Shown: one piece after another, positions 17,274-25,661 of the stretch
Numbering within the stretch: position 1 is the first letter of the stretch
How the letters are laid out: each line of letters opens with the position of its first letter
NCBI RefSeq assembly: GCF_900176395.1
Contig: NZ_FWXL01000008.1
Location: forward strand, 101,849-165,848
Length of the DNA stretch: 64,000 nt
Direction: 5' to 3'
Origin: Novosphingobium sp. B1
Lineage (GTDB): Bacteria > Pseudomonadota > Alphaproteobacteria > Sphingomonadales > Sphingomonadaceae
Notes under the pieces: model-generated
What the model was told of the DNA's origin: nothing
What the model saw: only the letters and a program-made list of their open reading frames with translations
Database searches by the model: none
Program-made: the position numbers and the translations under genes

Positions 17274-17555
17274 ATGGGACGTGTGAGCGCAAACGAGGAC
17301 ATCCGGCTGCAGATGGCGGGATACGGCCTCACCACTATCCAGATCCACTATTACCTGCCCGACCATCCCAGCCTGCTGCAGATGTTCGCTTTTCAGCAAT
17401 ACGATCTCGCCCCGCGCTTCCCCCGCCTGCATGGCTTTCTCGACCACTGGCGGCGCGAAATCGAAGCCGCACTTCACTCGGTCCGCATTGCGCACAACCA
17501 CCTGATCGGCCCGCAGGAATGGCGGGCCGTCGATGGTGTGATCTCGATCAACTAA
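17274..17555 (+). CDS. usg: Usg family protein
   Basis: A 93-residue protein matching Usg of alphaproteobacteria: LQMAGYGLTTIQIHYYLPDH, PSLLQMFAFQQYDLAPRFP and LHSVRIAHNHLI are the conserved blocks. Usg is often linked to trp or phosphoribosylanthranilate genes and has no established activity. ATG at 17274 follows AGGAAGGAAA. It ends 4 bp inside the 3' end of the convergent MipA gene. Confidence 0.88.
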   Translation: MGRVSANEDIRLQMAGYGLTTIQIHYYLPDHPSLLQMFAFQQYDLAPRFPRLHGFLDHWRREIEAALHSVRIAHNHLIGPQEWRAVDGVISIN

Positions 17556-18415
17556 AGCCCGAACCGGTAGGAGTAGCCCAAACCGACCGAGAACTGCGTG
17601 CGCTGTCCGCGCTCGCGGATCAGCGAACTCCCAGCAGGTTCGCCGCCCAGTCGATCAGCTCCGGCAAAAACCGCCACTGCGCGCTTGGCGCTCAACGGCC
17701 GGATCAGGCTGCCGCCAAGACCATAGGACACGAGCCCGCCATTGGGCCGTGAGACCGCCAGCCCCGTGCGCGCCGCTTGGGCCGCATCAACGCCGTAGTA
17801 GGTCCGCATGAAGTCACCGCTGGCAAATGTCGCGCGCGGCCCCACGGCGTAGATCAGCTTGCCCTCGCGCCCGGAATACTGCGCCAGCACGTCGCCCACC
17901 ACGCCTTCATGTCCGCCAAAGCCCTGCCGTACTTCGGCGCGCACGCGCCACTGCTTCTTCGCGCCCAACCGCTTCTCGACAAAGCCGCCAGCCTCGCCGG
18001 CAATGCCCACGTCGCCCATGCCACGCAGGGCATCGCTGCCCCCGGCGATCAGGAAAGGCGATCCGCCGTCGTCATCGTTGCGGCCGAACCGGGTCCGCAC
18101 GATCGGCCCAGCCTTCCAGCCATCATGATTTACCGCATTCCAGCCGAGGCCATCCTGCACCGAGAGGAACAGCGTGTCCTTGTAGTTCACGCGCAGGTCC
18201 GGGAAGATCGACAGCGCTGTGTCCTTCGATCCGGACCAGGCCATGCCGAACACCGGCGCCACGCCCACTGTCATCGTCCACCCCTGCGGCGCCATGGGCA
18301 GTCCTGCCGGCCGCACCGGAGCGGTCGCGGAAGGAGCGGTCTGGGCGCTGGCGGGATGCAGCAGGACAATACCCAGGCCCAAGCCCAGACCCAGCGCAGC
18401 GCGAACCAGACGCAT
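17552..18415 (-). CDS. MipA/OmpV-family outer-membrane protein
   Basis: A 287-residue exported beta-barrel: signal peptide ending HPASAQT, then WTMTVGVAPVFGMAWSGS, the usual MipA opening, alternating strands with RVNYKDTLFLSVQDGLGW and a C-terminal FSVGLGYSYRFGL with the terminal aromatic residues needed for BAM insertion. MipA proteins scaffold murein enzymes in E. coli, but most family members are simply uncharacterised outer-membrane proteins. It converges on usg with a 4-bp overlap. Confidence 0.85.
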   Translation of the reverse strand: MRLVRAALGLGLGLGIVLLHPASAQTAPSATAPVRPAGLPMAPQGWTMTVGVAPVFGMAWSGSKDTALSIFPDLRVNYKDTLFLSVQDGLGWNAVNHDGWKAGPIVRTRFGRNDDDGGSPFLIAGGSDALRGMGDVGIAGEAGGFVEKRLGAKKQWRVRAEVRQGFGGHEGVVGDVLAQYSGREGKLIYAVGPRATFASGDFMRTYYGVDAAQAARTGLAVSRPNGGLVSYGLGGSLIRPLSAKRAVAVFAGADRLGGEPAGSSLIRERGQRTQFSVGLGYSYRFGL

Positions 18416-18541
18416 CCTTATTCTCCTCAGTGTAAGTAACGATCCGCGCGTCCTATGGACTGCCTCCAAGACCGGCGCTTTGCGGCAATGTGTCGAAAAC
18501 TTGCGCTTGTGCAGGAGCGCACACCCGGCGATCCTCGCCCG

Positions 18542-19162
18542 ATGCTCACGCTTTACCATTGCACCAACGCCCGCTCGTTCCGCGCCTTGTGGGCGCTTGA
18601 GGAAATGGGACTGCCCTACGATCTGCATGTCCTGCCCTTCCCGCCGCGCAAGCGGCACGAGAACATGCATGATATCAATCCCTTGGGCACGATCCCAGTG
18701 CTCTTCGACGGTGACGTTCGCCTGACCGAAAGCGTAGCGATCCCGCACTATCTCGCCACGAAATACGGGCCGACTGACCTCGCCGTTGCACCGGACGAGC
18801 CAGGATATGGCGCCTACCTCAACTTCCTTGTCATGGGCGAGGCGACGCTGACCTTCCCGCAGACCATCCACCTGCGCTATCAGGTCTTCGCCCCGCGCGA
18901 GGAGCGCCGCCCCGAAATTGCCCGCGATTACGCCGAATGGTTTGGGTCCCGCCTGCGCAACGTCGAAACGATGATGGGGGCCAGTCATGTTGCCGCAGAC
19001 CGATTCACCATGGCCGATATTTCCGTAGGTTACGCAGTGATGCTGGCGCTTTCGGTCGGCCTTGAGGAGTTCGTGTCCGAGCGCCTGCGGACATATTTCG
19101 AAAGCCTCCGCAATCGCCCCGCCTTCCAGCGCGCGATTGCGGCGCAGGGTCCCGCAGCCTAA
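18542..19162 (+). CDS. Glutathione S-transferase family protein
   Basis: A 206-residue cytosolic GST. The thioredoxin-fold N domain starts MLTLYHCTNARSFRALWALE, with NPLGTIPVLFDGD and ESVAIPHYLA (glutathione-binding Glu-Ser). The helical C domain contains FTMADISVGYAVMLA (the N-capping box). The start at 18542 is the only one consistent with a GST; longer upstream readings lack homology. Substrate unknown. It precedes the pseudouridine synthase by 9 bp. Confidence 0.9.
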   Translation: MLTLYHCTNARSFRALWALEEMGLPYDLHVLPFPPRKRHENMHDINPLGTIPVLFDGDVRLTESVAIPHYLATKYGPTDLAVAPDEPGYGAYLNFLVMGEATLTFPQTIHLRYQVFAPREERRPEIARDYAEWFGSRLRNVETMMGASHVAADRFTMADISVGYAVMLALSVGLEEFVSERLRTYFESLRNRPAFQRAIAAQGPAA

Positions 19163-19171
19163 GCACGTGGC

Positions 19172-19711
19172 ATGGCCCTTATTGCGTTCAACAAGCCGTT
19201 TGGCGTGCTTTGCCAGTTCAGTCCGGAGCGCGACGGGCCGCCACGCCATACTTTGACCGATTTCATCGACTTTCCCGGTGTTTACCCAGCCGGCCGGCTT
19301 GACCACGACAGCGAAGGCTTGCTGCTGCTGACCGACGATGGCCGCCTTCAGGCCCGCATCGCCGATCCGCGCCACAAACTGCCCAAGACCTATCTGGTGC
19401 AGGTAGAGGGCGAACCCGACGCTGCGGCGCTTGCGGCCTTGCGAAAGGGCGTCGTCCTCAAGGACGGACCGACGCTACCCGCGCTAGCCGAACGGATCGA
19501 CGATCCTGCGCTGTGGCCCCGTGATCCGCCGATCCGCGTGCGCAAATCGGTGCCCGATTGCTGGCTTTCACTGACCATTCGCGAAGGTCGCAACCGGCAG
19601 GTGCGCCGGATGACGGCAGCTGTCGGCCATCCCACCTTGCGGCTGGTCAGGTGGAGCATAGGTGAGTGGCAGGTGGGAGATATGTCGCCGGGGGAATGGC
19701 GCCAGCTCTAG
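19172..19711 (+). CDS. rluE: rRNA pseudouridine synthase, RluE type
   Basis: A 179-residue RsuA/RluB/E/F-family enzyme without an S4 domain, as is normal for RluE, which modifies U2457 of 23S rRNA in E. coli. The catalytic Asp is in [40 protein letters not shown] and [11 protein letters not shown] are the usual C-terminal blocks. It begins [16 protein letters not shown], typical of the family. It ends 4 bp into the 3' end of the convergent TetR gene. Confidence 0.92.
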   Translation: MALIAFNKPFGVLCQFSPERDGPPRHTLTDFIDFPGVYPAGRLDHDSEGLLLLTDDGRLQARIADPRHKLPKTYLVQVEGEPDAAALAALRKGVVLKDGPTLPALAERIDDPALWPRDPPIRVRKSVPDCWLSLTIREGRNRQVRRMTAAVGHPTLRLVRWSIGEWQVGDMSPGEWRQL

Positions 19712-20319
19712 CGCGCGTTCAGCCCTTCGCCGAGCAGGTCGGCTGCAACCCGTGCGATGTCGTCGACGGGACGGCTGTCGTCCCATACCCCGAAGCGCAG
19801 ACCGAGGAACACATTCATCCCCATGATCGCCCAGGCGCGCACGTCCTGCTCGCCATCGCGAAGTGTTCCCGCCGCCACGCCCTCGGCCAGACGCGCGGCG
19901 ATGCGGGTGGCAGTGCCTTCGTAATGAGCGCGGTAGCTTGCCGGATCGGCGAACTCCGCCTCGTCGATAATCCGGTAGATTTCCTTGTGTTCGCGCGCGA
20001 AGTTGAGAAATCCCGCCAGCGCCTCGCGCTCGCGCTGCAACCCGCTTGATCCTTCGCTCATCGCTGCTGCCGCCGTCGTCGCAACGCGGGCCGACATGTC
20101 GCGGACCAGTGCGGTGAAGATCGCGTCCTTCGAATCGAAGTAGGTGTAGAAGCTGCCCAGCGCAGTGCCGGCGCGGCGGGTGATACCGCTGATCGACGCT
20201 TCGTGGAAGCCGCGCTCGCCAAACTCTGCCGCTGCAGCATCGAGCAGGCGCCGCAGCGTTTCGCGGCCGCGCGCCGTGCGCGGCACCTTGCCCGGACTGG
20301 CAGAGCTGGCCTGCGCCAT
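19708..20319 (-). CDS. TetR-family transcriptional regulator
   Basis: A 203-residue regulator. The HTH occupies about residues 18-65: [40 protein letters not shown] and FDSKDAIF. The C-terminal ligand domain is helical and specific to sphingomonad members. Start ATG 20319 has GGGGAG 8 bp upstream. It diverges from the TonB receptor gene across 150 bp that contain an inverted repeat, so it probably represses that gene and itself; the ligand is unknown. Confidence 0.9.
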   Translation of the reverse strand: MAQASSASPGKVPRTARGRETLRRLLDAAAAEFGERGFHEASISGITRRAGTALGSFYTYFDSKDAIFTALVRDMSARVATTAAAAMSEGSSGLQREREALAGFLNFAREHKEIYRIIDEAEFADPASYRAHYEGTATRIAARLAEGVAAGTLRDGEQDVRAWAIMGMNVFLGLRFGVWDDSRPVDDIARVAADLLGEGLNAR

Positions 20320-20396
20320 GAAATCGTCTCCCCGCAACGGACCTGTTGCCGTTCCGCCACGATTCGTAACCGCAAACACATCGCCCCACAACTCAA

Positions 20397-20423
20397 ACTT
20401 GAAAGGTGGTTCAACTTTCAATA
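20397..20423. promoter_or_regulatory. Inverted repeat, candidate TetR operator
   Basis: TTGAAAG at 20399-20405 and CTTTCAA at 20415-20421 form a perfect inverted repeat with a 9-bp spacer, in the divergent region between tetR and the TonB receptor gene. The spacing suits a TetR dimer and the region is AT-rich, as expected for overlapping promoters. Inferred, not tested. Confidence 0.5.
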
Positions 20424-20470
20424 TTGGAAGGATGAGCGGACGAAGCAGTCCGCGAGAGGGAGCCTGCCTG

Positions 20471-22807
20471 ATGACCCGAATTTCCACGCGCGCCGCGCTG
20501 ATCGCTACTGCTGCGCTGTTCGCCCTGCCCGCCATGCCCGCATTCGCGCAGGACATGCCCGCCGCAGAAGACACCGGCGATGTCGCCACCAGCAACGAAA
20601 TCACCGTGGTCGCCCGCCGCCGCGAAGAGCGCCTGCTCGACGTGCCGATCGCCATCTCGGCGCTCAACACCGAAGCGCTGGAAAAGGCCGGCGCCAAGGA
20701 CCTTTCGGGCATCCAGGGCGCGATCCCCAACGTCAACATCGTGCAGGGCCGCGGCTCGGCCAGCAGCGCCAACTTCTACATTCGCGGCATCGGCCAGCCC
20801 GACGCGCTGCAGACCTTTGACCCGGCTGTCGGCGTCTATGTCGATGGCGTCTATCTCAGCCGTATCCAGGGCGCGCTGCTCAACCTGTTCGACGTCCAGC
20901 GCGTCGAAGTGCTGCGCGGGCCGCAGGGCACGCTCTATGGCAAGAACACCATCGGCGGCGCGGTCAACGTCGTCTCCAAGAAGCCTGATCTCGATACCGT
21001 GCGCGGCGAAGCGGCCTTCACTTATGGCCGCTTCGATGAAGTGACTGCAAAGGGCTATGTCTCGGCGCCGCTCGTCACCGACAAGCTCGCGCTTTCTCTG
21101 GCTGGCGTCTATGATGACCGCGACGGCATCGTCACCGATCCGGCCACGGGCAAGAAGTACAACGATCGCAACAACCTCTCGGGCCGCGCCATCCTGCGCG
21201 CGAAGCCTTCCGAGACGGTCGAGATCAGCCTTGCCGGCGACTACACCCGCCAGCGCAATGCGCTGACGCTGGGCCAGGCCACAGCGCCGCTGATCGGCTT
21301 CAACTACAACGCCACCTTCACCGCGCTGACGCCGTTCACCATCGCGCCGGCGGCTGGCCCGTGGAAGTATCAGGCTTCGACCAGCTTCAAGAACGACGAA
21401 GGCCAGCGCCTTGATCACTGGGGCGTTTCGGGAACGGTCAACGTCGACCTCTCCGATACCCTGCAGCTTGTATCGATCACCGCCTACCGCAAGCTCAAGA
21501 CCGATTTCTTCGTCGACATTGACGGCACCGCTGCCGAAGTGGGCGACGTGCTGGTCAGCACCCGCCAGCACCAGTTCAGCCAGGAACTGCAGCTCAAGCT
21601 CGATGCCGACAAGCTCAAGGGCGTGCTCGGCCTCTACTATCTAAACGAGCACGTGACCTCGCACCAGGAAGCCTATGCCGACAGCTACCTGCGCTATGTG
21701 AACACGCCGCTGAACTTCCTGCGCACGATCGACGACGAGCAGGACACCAAGTCCTACGCCGCCTTTGGCCAGCTTACCTATGACTTCACCGATGCGCTCT
21801 CGCTGACCGCAGGCCTGCGCTACACCCGCGAGACCAAGGAATACTTCCGCACCACCACGGCAACAACGTCGAGCCCGGTCTTCCCGGCGATCGTGATCAA
21901 GAACACGTTCGTCTTCCCGAACAATCTTCCCGCGCCGTTCAACGCCGACAATGACGTGACCTATGAAGCGTGGACGCCGTCGGCAACGCTCAGCTACAAG
22001 CCCTCGCAGAACACGATGGTCTATGGCTCGGTCAGCCGCGGCTTCAAGTCGGGCGGCTTCAACGGCCGCGTCAACGGCCTGGGTGACGTGACGCAGGAGA
22101 TCAATGGCCAGCGCGTTGTCGTGCCGACGTTCAAGCCCGAAACGGTGTGGACTTACGAAGTCGGCGCCAAGGGCTCGTTCCTCAATGGCCGCGTGAACCT
22201 TTCCGGTGCTGCGTTCTATTCGGACTATTCGAACTTCCAAGCCCGCGTCGGCGGCGGCAACACCGGCATCACCGGCGGCAGCTTCCCCGTGCTCAACGCC
22301 GGCAAGCTGCGCATCCAGGGCTTCGAGTTCGACCTGAACGTGCGCCCGGCAACGCCGGTCACGCTGTTCGCCTCGGTCGGCTATCTCGATGCCGACTACA
22401 AGGAGTTCAACGACGGCCGCCGCGCGCCTTCGTTCAGCTGCAACCCCACCGGCACCAAGATCACCTGCCGCCCGCCCTTCGCACCGCCGCTCACGCTGCG
22501 CGTCGGCGGTGAATACCGCTTGCCGCTGGGCGAGGCTGCGCTGACCCTGGGTGGCGACGCCCGCTTCGTCGACAAGCACTACCTCTCGGTCGACAACCGT
22601 CCGGGGCTGACCGAAGACGGCTACTGGCTGGGCAACCTTTACGCCCAGGTCGATTTCGACAAGTTCTACCTGCGCGGCGCGGTGAAGAACGTGACCAACA
22701 CGCTCTACAAGACCGACGGCCAGGAGTTCAGCTCGGTCGGCAACATCCAGACCGCCTACTACGGCGATCCGCGCACCTGGAACGTCACGGTCGGCGTGCG
22801 CTTCTGA
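20471..22807 (+). CDS. TonB-dependent outer-membrane receptor
   Basis: A 778-residue receptor: signal peptide ending PAMPAFAQ, a TonB box-like EITVVARRREE, plug domain (about 40-160) with NFYIRGIGQPDALQTFDPAV and RVEVLRGPQGTLYGKNTIGG, then a 22-stranded barrel ending NVTVGVRF. The pattern is that of the large sphingomonad TonB receptor expansion used for aromatic, plant-derived and terpenoid substrates, not of a classical siderophore receptor; the substrate cannot be deduced. The TetR gene upstream suggests substrate-responsive control. An intrinsic terminator follows. Confidence 0.92.
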   Translation: MTRISTRAALIATAALFALPAMPAFAQDMPAAEDTGDVATSNEITVVARRREERLLDVPIAISALNTEALEKAGAKDLSGIQGAIPNVNIVQGRGSASSANFYIRGIGQPDALQTFDPAVGVYVDGVYLSRIQGALLNLFDVQRVEVLRGPQGTLYGKNTIGGAVNVVSKKPDLDTVRGEAAFTYGRFDEVTAKGYVSAPLVTDKLALSLAGVYDDRDGIVTDPATGKKYNDRNNLSGRAILRAKPSETVEISLAGDYTRQRNALTLGQATAPLIGFNYNATFTALTPFTIAPAAGPWKYQASTSFKNDEGQRLDHWGVSGTVNVDLSDTLQLVSITAYRKLKTDFFVDIDGTAAEVGDVLVSTRQHQFSQELQLKLDADKLKGVLGLYYLNEHVTSHQEAYADSYLRYVNTPLNFLRTIDDEQDTKSYAAFGQLTYDFTDALSLTAGLRYTRETKEYFRTTTATTSSPVFPAIVIKNTFVFPNNLPAPFNADNDVTYEAWTPSATLSYKPSQNTMVYGSVSRGFKSGGFNGRVNGLGDVTQEINGQRVVVPTFKPETVWTYEVGAKGSFLNGRVNLSGAAFYSDYSNFQARVGGGNTGITGGSFPVLNAGKLRIQGFEFDLNVRPATPVTLFASVGYLDADYKEFNDGRRAPSFSCNPTGTKITCRPPFAPPLTLRVGGEYRLPLGEAALTLGGDARFVDKHYLSVDNRPGLTEDGYWLGNLYAQVDFDKFYLRGAVKNVTNTLYKTDGQEFSSVGNIQTAYYGDPRTWNVTVGVRF

Positions 22808-22865
22808 TCTGAACGGTCTCTCCTCGGAGCGCGGGCTCCCTCACCCAAAACCGCGCTCCGAAAAA

Positions 22866-22902
22866 GAAGAGCCCCGGACCGCAAGGCCGGGGCTTTTTCT
22901 TG
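22866..22902 (+). terminator. Intrinsic terminator after the TonB receptor
   Basis: An 8-bp stem AGCCCCGG/CCGGGGCT with a 9-nt loop followed by TTTTTCTT, 59 bp beyond the stop codon. The A-run on the other side allows it to serve the small minus-strand gene as well. Confidence 0.85.
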
Positions 22903-22916
22903 TTCGCAAGACAAGC

Positions 22917-23063
22917 TCAGGGTTTTTTGCTCTTCAGCTTTATCCAGCCGAAACCCACCGCAAACCCGATCAGAAGCCCAATCGCCATATTGCCGATAAC
23001 CGCGCCCAGAATGATGCCGCCGATAACACCCAGTGGAAATCCAACCGCCTGATCTTTCTGCAT
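22917..23063 (-). CDS. Small glycine-rich membrane protein (48 residues)
   Basis: A short reading frame from ATG 23063 to TGA 22917: MQKDQAVGFPLGVIGGIILG, continuing with AVIGNMAIGLLIGFAVGFGW and a lysine-rich tail KLKSKKP. It is almost wholly two adjacent hydrophobic glycine-zipper stretches with positive C-terminus, a composition unlikely by chance in 65% GC DNA. Orientation and spacing to the terminator at 22866 support a real gene. Function unknown; comparable short GX4G proteins are found widely as conserved hypotheticals. Confidence 0.6.
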   Translation of the reverse strand: MQKDQAVGFPLGVIGGIILGAVIGNMAIGLLIGFAVGFGWIKLKSKKP

Positions 23064-23121
23064 TAACCGCTGCCCTCAACCCTGTTTCGGCCTGTTACCG
23101 GGAATGCGGAAGCGAAGCAGA

Positions 23122-24441
23122 TCAGCTTGCCAACCGCAACCCCGCCGCGGGGCTTTCCGCACCCGGCTGGTCCGGCCAGATGCCGCGCGTGTCGTAGACG
23201 ACCTTGCCGCTGCGTTCGGCCAGCGGGATGACCTTGAACACGTCGTGATCCACCAGCACGATCAGCACGCCGCATTCTTCCAGCGCGGTATCGAGATCGA
23301 TCTGGACAGCGCCGGTGCCTTCGAATTCACGGGGAAGCTGACCCGCATAGGGTTCGACCACGTTGATCCGGCTGCCGAACTGGCGGGCAAGGCTGGCGGC
23401 AACATAGCGCGCCGGGCTTTCGCGGAAATCATCGATGTTGGCCTTGAACGCCAGGCCGAGGCAGGCGACCTTCACACCCGGGTTGGCATTGACCAGTTCC
23501 GCCGCCTTCTTCACCACGTGATGCATCTTGCCGTCGTTGACGTTGCGCGCGGTGCGGATCAGGGGGGTTTCTTCCGGAGCGCCGGCCACGATGAACCAAG
23601 GGTCCACGGCGATGCAGTGCCCGCCAACGCCCGGCCCCGGCTGCAGGATGTTCACGCGCGGGTGACGGTTGGCGAGGCGAATCACTTCCCACACATCGAG
23701 GCCCATGCGGTCTGCCACCATCGACAGTTCGTTGGCAAAGGCGATGTTGACGTCGCGATAGGCGTTCTCGACCAGCTTGGTCATCTCGGCCGAGCGCGCA
23801 TCGGTGGTGACGCAAGTGCCGCGCACGAAGCGCTTGTAGAACGCCAGTGCCTTGCGCGCGCAACGCGGGGTGATCCCGCCGATCGAGCGGTCGTTGTTGG
23901 TCAGTTCTTCAAGGATGCGCCCGGGCAGAACGCGCTCGGGGCAATAGGCGATGGAAACGTCGGGCGTTTCCTTGGTCTTTCCCAAGGAGTCTGGAAAAGG
24001 GAACTTCAGGTCGGGCCGCAGCCCCGCCATCAGATCGCGCATCTGCTCGGTGGTGCCAATGGGCGAGGTCGATTCAAGAATCACCGTGTCGCCGGCTTTG
24101 AGGACCGCAGCGACTTGTGTGGCAGCGGCCAGCACATAGGAAATGTCGGGCGTGTGATGGCCGTCCTTCTCGAACGGCGTCGGCACGGCGATCACGAAGA
24201 CGTCGGACGGCGCAATCTGCGTGGATGCGCGGAGCAGACCGCGCTGGACGACGCCGTGGACGAGGCCATCGAGATCGACTTCCTCGATGTGGATTTCGCC
24301 GCGATTGATCGTGTCGACGACGTGTTGCGACACGTCGAGGCCGAGCACGCGGCATCCGGCGCGGGCTATGATGGCAGCGGTTGGAAGTCCGATATAGCCG
24401 AGGCCGACAACACAGACGTCCGGCTTCACATCACCCATCAT
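23122..24441 (-). CDS. wecC: UDP-N-acetyl-D-mannosamine dehydrogenase
   Basis: A 439-residue UDP-sugar C6 dehydrogenase that oxidises UDP-ManNAc to UDP-ManNAcA with two NAD+. Seen: CVVGLGYIGLPTAAIIARAG (NAD Rossmann), FVIAVPTPFEKDGHHTPDIS, STSPIGTTEQM, the catalytic Cys in GPGVGGHCIAVDPWF, and LAFKANIDDFRESPA. The EKDGHHTPDIS block is typical of WecC rather than UDP-glucose dehydrogenase. Its start overlaps the wecB stop by 11 bp, matching the pathway order. Confidence 0.9.
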   Translation of the reverse strand: MMGDVKPDVCVVGLGYIGLPTAAIIARAGCRVLGLDVSQHVVDTINRGEIHIEEVDLDGLVHGVVQRGLLRASTQIAPSDVFVIAVPTPFEKDGHHTPDISYVLAAATQVAAVLKAGDTVILESTSPIGTTEQMRDLMAGLRPDLKFPFPDSLGKTKETPDVSIAYCPERVLPGRILEELTNNDRSIGGITPRCARKALAFYKRFVRGTCVTTDARSAEMTKLVENAYRDVNIAFANELSMVADRMGLDVWEVIRLANRHPRVNILQPGPGVGGHCIAVDPWFIVAGAPEETPLIRTARNVNDGKMHHVVKKAAELVNANPGVKVACLGLAFKANIDDFRESPARYVAASLARQFGSRINVVEPYAGQLPREFEGTGAVQIDLDTALEECGVLIVLVDHDVFKVIPLAERSGKVVYDTRGIWPDQPGAESPAAGLRLAS

Positions 24442-25555
24442 TCGCCAGCAACTCCACGATACGGCGCGCCGATTGCCCATCCCCGAACGGGTTGTGCGCA
24501 CGCGCCATGGCCGAATAGGCAGCCTTATCGTCGAGCAGGGTGAAGATTTCGGAAACGATGGTGTCGACATCGGTGCCGACGAGTTTCGCGGTCCCGGCAG
24601 TGACGCCTTCGGGGCGCTCGGTCGTCTCGCGCATGACAAGCACCGGCTTGCCCAGCGCGGGCGCTTCTTCCTGCACACCGCCCGAATCGGTCAGCATGAT
24701 TTCGGCAATGGAAAGCAACCGGGCGAAGTGCGGATAATCGAGCGGTTCGATCATCGCGACGTTGGGCAGGCCCTGCAGGGCGGCATCCATCACCTTGCGC
24801 ACGTTGGGATTGGGGTGGACCGGAAAGACCACGGCCACGTCGTCACGCGCGGCGATGCGGCGGATCGATTCGGCTATATTCTCTAGACCTCCGCCGAAGT
24901 TCTCGCGACGGTGGCTGGTCACGCCGATCACGCGCTTGCCGGCGAACCGAGCCTCGATCCCGGCAAGCCCGGAGGCCAGCGCAGGCTCGGCCCCAATCCG
25001 CGCCGTGACCCATTGCAAGGCATCGATAACGGTGTTGCCGGTGATGTGGACGGCGGCGGGATCGACGTTTTCGGCGAGCAGTGCTGCTGCGGAAACGTCG
25101 GTCGGCGCAAAGTGCAGCCTGGCGATCGTGCCGATGATCTTGCGGTTCACCTCCTCGGGCCAGGGGTGATAGATGTTATGGCTGCGCAGGCCCGCCTCGA
25201 CATGGGCGACAGGCAGCTTGCGATAATAGGCAGCAAGCGCACCGGCCATGGCCGTGGCGGTATCGCCCTGAACGACGACCCAATCAGGCTGGACCTGATC
25301 CATCACCTTGCCAAGCCCGGTCAGCAATGCCGCAGTCAGCCCGTCAAGCGTCTGGTCGGGCTGCATCAGGTCCAGGTCGAAGTCCGGCACGATCCCGGCA
25401 ATCTCCAGCACCTGATCAAGCATGCCACGATGCTGGGCAGAGACGCAGGTTACCACGCGGGTGCGCGGATCCGCCTGCAGCGCATGGACCACGGGGAACA
25501 TCTTGATCGCTTCGGGACGGGTGCCGAACACCACTAGAACGGTCTTTGTCGTCAT
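24431..25555 (-). CDS. wecB: UDP-N-acetylglucosamine 2-epimerase (non-hydrolysing)
   Basis: A 374-residue GT-B-fold enzyme interconverting UDP-GlcNAc and UDP-ManNAc. Motifs: VVFGTRPEAIKMFPVVHAL, VQGDTATAMAGALAAYY, HVEAGLRSHNIYHPWPEEVN, GVTSHRRENFGG, LTDSGGVQEEAPALGKPVLV and MRETTERPEG. Together with wecC it supplies UDP-ManNAcA for a surface polysaccharide. The ATG lies 106 bp from the divergent TviB-type gene. Confidence 0.94.
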   Translation of the reverse strand: MTTKTVLVVFGTRPEAIKMFPVVHALQADPRTRVVTCVSAQHRGMLDQVLEIAGIVPDFDLDLMQPDQTLDGLTAALLTGLGKVMDQVQPDWVVVQGDTATAMAGALAAYYRKLPVAHVEAGLRSHNIYHPWPEEVNRKIIGTIARLHFAPTDVSAAALLAENVDPAAVHITGNTVIDALQWVTARIGAEPALASGLAGIEARFAGKRVIGVTSHRRENFGGGLENIAESIRRIAARDDVAVVFPVHPNPNVRKVMDAALQGLPNVAMIEPLDYPHFARLLSIAEIMLTDSGGVQEEAPALGKPVLVMRETTERPEGVTAGTAKLVGTDVDTIVSEIFTLLDDKAAYSAMARAHNPFGDGQSARRIVELLANDG

Positions 25556-25661
25556 ATCGGCTCCAATAACCGGCGAGTGTTAACCGTGAAATAAGAGCCT
25601 CGATTTAAGCATGGCGGCAATCCGGCGCTGAAGGCGTCAACCATGAAAGGCCGCATCGCCT

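Noticed and set aside
17552..19375. A 607-codon version of the MipA gene
   Set aside because: The extension is antisense to GST and rluE; the signal peptide at 18415 marks the true start.
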